Shown piece by piece: positions 6,937-7,707 of a stretch of 7,707 nucleotides of DNA. The translations under genes and the position numbers were made by a program. The notes under the pieces are model-generated. The model worked only from the letters and a program-made list of their open reading frames with translations, did not search any database and was not told the origin of the DNA. Within the stretch, counting starts at the first letter, position 1; each line of letters opens with the position of its first letter. The stretch lies in contig JANOBJ010000212.1 of NCBI GenBank assembly GCA_031411575.1, forward strand, positions 1-7,707, read 5' to 3'. This DNA is from JANOBJ01 sp031411575 (GTDB lineage: Bacteria > Pseudomonadota > Gammaproteobacteria > Burkholderiales > Burkholderiaceae_C).

Positions 6937-7380
6937 ATGAACCAGCCCCTCGAACACGCCCCCGCACCCTGCAGCTACGGCTTTCATTGCACCTTGCCGG
7001 GCGAAAACTTCACCGACGCGGTCGCGCGCGTGACCGAGGCGCTCAAGACCGAAGGCTTCGGGGTGCTGACCGAGATCGACGTGCAGGCCACGATGAAGAC
7101 CAAGCTCGGCGTGGACATGCGCCCCTACCGGATTCTGGGCGCCTGCAACCCGCCGCTGGCGCACCGCGCACTCACCGCCGAGCCCGACATCGGCCTGCTG
7201 CTGCCCTGCAACGTGGTGGTGCGCGAAGCAGCCGATGGCAAGCTGGTGGTCGCCTTCATGGACCCGGTCGCCGTGCTGCAGCTCACCGCCAACCCCGAGG
7301 TGGCCACGGTGGGCCGCGACGTTCGCCAGCGGATGGAACGGGTGCGATCAGCACTGGTGGGACAGCCCGCCGCCGCATAG
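6937..7380 (+). CDS. DUF302 family protein
   Basis: 147 residues, start supported by GGGAG at 6926-6930, 6 nt before the ATG. It has no signal peptide or membrane segment and is probably cytoplasmic. DUF302 hallmarks are present: YRILGACNPPLAHRAL (64-79) and IGLLLPCNVVVRE (85-97), with Cys70 and Cys91 in the two most conserved blocks, then VVAFMDPVAVLQL. Two further cysteines, C12 and C18, lie in the N-terminal region. The family's biochemical function is not established; members often occur near sulfur-handling, heme/respiratory or metal-resistance genes. Here it is the first gene of a probable two-gene operon with the SHOCT gene 15 bp downstream, under an FNR-type operator, which suggests a role in microaerobic or anaerobic physiology. 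The family call is firm; thiol or metal chemistry through C70/C91 is only a hypothesis. Confidence 0.88.
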   Translation: MNQPLEHAPAPCSYGFHCTLPGENFTDAVARVTEALKTEGFGVLTEIDVQATMKTKLGVDMRPYRILGACNPPLAHRALTAEPDIGLLLPCNVVVREAADGKLVVAFMDPVAVLQLTANPEVATVGRDVRQRMERVRSALVGQPAAA

Positions 7381-7382
7381 GC

Positions 7383-7388
7383 AAGGAG
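7383..7388 (+). promoter_or_regulatory. Strong ribosome binding site for the SHOCT gene
   Basis: AAGGAG lies 7 nt before the ATG at 7396 and directly after the DUF302 stop (7378-7380). It fixes the start at 7396 rather than the in-frame ATGs at 7417 or 7426. Confidence 0.85.
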
Positions 7389-7395
7389 AAGCACC

Positions 7396-7626
7396 ATGTT
7401 CCATGACGGCAATTACATGATCGGCATGCACGGCCTGTGGTGGCTGTTCTGGGTGCTGCTGATCGGCGCAGCGCTGCTTTTCACCTGGGGCCGGCCTGGC
7501 CGCACGGACGATCGTTCGCGCGAAACGCCGCTCGAGGTGCTGCGCAGGCGTCTGGCCAGCGGCGAGATCACGCCGGCTGAATTCGAGGAGCGCAACAAAC
7601 TGCTCGACCGCACACCCGAGCGTTGA
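7396..7626 (+). CDS. Small membrane-anchored SHOCT-domain protein
   Basis: 76 residues. A short N-terminal tail (MFHDGNYMIGMHG) is followed by one transmembrane helix (about 14-31, LWWLFWVLLIGAALLFTW), a basic/acidic linker (33-44) and a C-terminal SHOCT domain (about 45-71: PLEVLRRRLASGEITPAEFE, then ERNKLL). SHOCT is a short helical domain found at protein ends and in small stand-alone membrane proteins, thought to mediate oligomerisation. The tail has two His (3, 12) and three Met (1, 8, 11), possible soft-metal ligands; this is speculation. The domain probably faces the cytoplasm, since arginines follow the helix. It is very likely cotranscribed with the DUF302 gene and so shares its FNR-type control. 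No terminator is visible after the stop. Confidence 0.85.
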   Translation: MFHDGNYMIGMHGLWWLFWVLLIGAALLFTWGRPGRTDDRSRETPLEVLRRRLASGEITPAEFEERNKLLDRTPER

Positions 7627-7688
7627 GCCTGACCGACCCTGCATGCGGAGCGGCGCCCCACCCCGCCCGCCCACGCTCAAACTTTGTC

Positions 7689-7707
7689 TTGACCTTGACA
7701 TGATGGG
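7689..7707 (+). promoter_or_regulatory. Possible MerR-family (CueR-type) promoter, cut by the window end
   Basis: TTGACCTTGACATGATGGG resembles the left part of copper-efflux promoters bound by CueR-like MerR regulators. These have a TTGACC -35 whose end overlaps a dyad of the form ACCTTGnCAT...ATGGnAAGGT in a 19-20 bp spacer. Only the -35 (7689-7694) and the left half-site plus the dyad centre are inside the window. If right, a + strand metal-efflux or metallochaperone gene starts just beyond the edge. An ordinary sigma-70 -35 (TTGACA, 7695-7700) is an alternative reading. Confidence 0.4.

Noticed and set aside
6888..7406. Alternative + strand ORF of 172 codons overlapping the DUF302 gene
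   Set aside because: It has no RBS, its product is Arg/Gly-rich without motifs, and it is out of frame with the clear DUF302 protein.
7627..7680. Search for a terminator or small gene after the SHOCT gene
   Set aside because: The stretch is C-rich with no stable stem followed by T residues and no open frame with an RBS.

Overview
The window comes from a GC-rich genome (roughly two-thirds G+C by eye). It most resembles a betaproteobacterium of the Burkholderiales, probably the Comamonadaceae (Acidovorax/Hydrogenophaga/Rhodoferax-like). I base this on the wording of the VWA-protein tail, the VWA-tamA-tamB gene order, the CCA-encoding tRNA-Arg(CCU) and the style of the AT-rich intergenic element. 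This is recognition from memory, not a database result.

Layout, all on the + strand: (1) 1-426, the 3' end of a CoxE-like von Willebrand factor A (VWA) domain gene. (2) 431-2332, tamA, an Omp85-family outer-membrane barrel. (3) 2332-6567, tamB, its very large inner-membrane-anchored partner, which starts inside the tamA stop codon. (4) 6625-6699, tRNA-Arg(CCU) with a consensus-like -10 box directly upstream. (5) 6700-6861, an AT-rich non-coding stretch with hairpins. (6) 6862-7380, an FNR/Anr-type operator and a DUF302 gene. (7) 7396-7626, a small membrane-anchored SHOCT-domain gene. (8) 7627-7707, non-coding, with the probable start of a MerR-family (copper-type) promoter cut off by the window edge.

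How the parts fit: TamA and TamB form the translocation and assembly module, which spans the envelope and serves outer-membrane protein insertion and/or phospholipid transport to the outer membrane. Their ATGA overlap implies coupled translation. The DUF302 and SHOCT genes look like a two-gene operon. Its FNR-type box is centred exactly 41.5 bp upstream of the start site implied by a plausible -10, which is the class II activator arrangement and suggests induction at low oxygen. If the edge motif is a CueR-type promoter, the right end of the window is a metal/oxygen stress neighbourhood.

The most unexpected observation is a perfect 11-bp hairpin with a T-run, a textbook intrinsic terminator, at 449-477. 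It terminates the VWA gene but lies inside the tamA reading frame, in the signal-peptide codons. Either tamA starts later than the ORF suggests, or its expression depends on ribosomes opening this hairpin. I see no CRISPR array, insertion sequence, prophage or defence system here; most of the window is conserved core genome.
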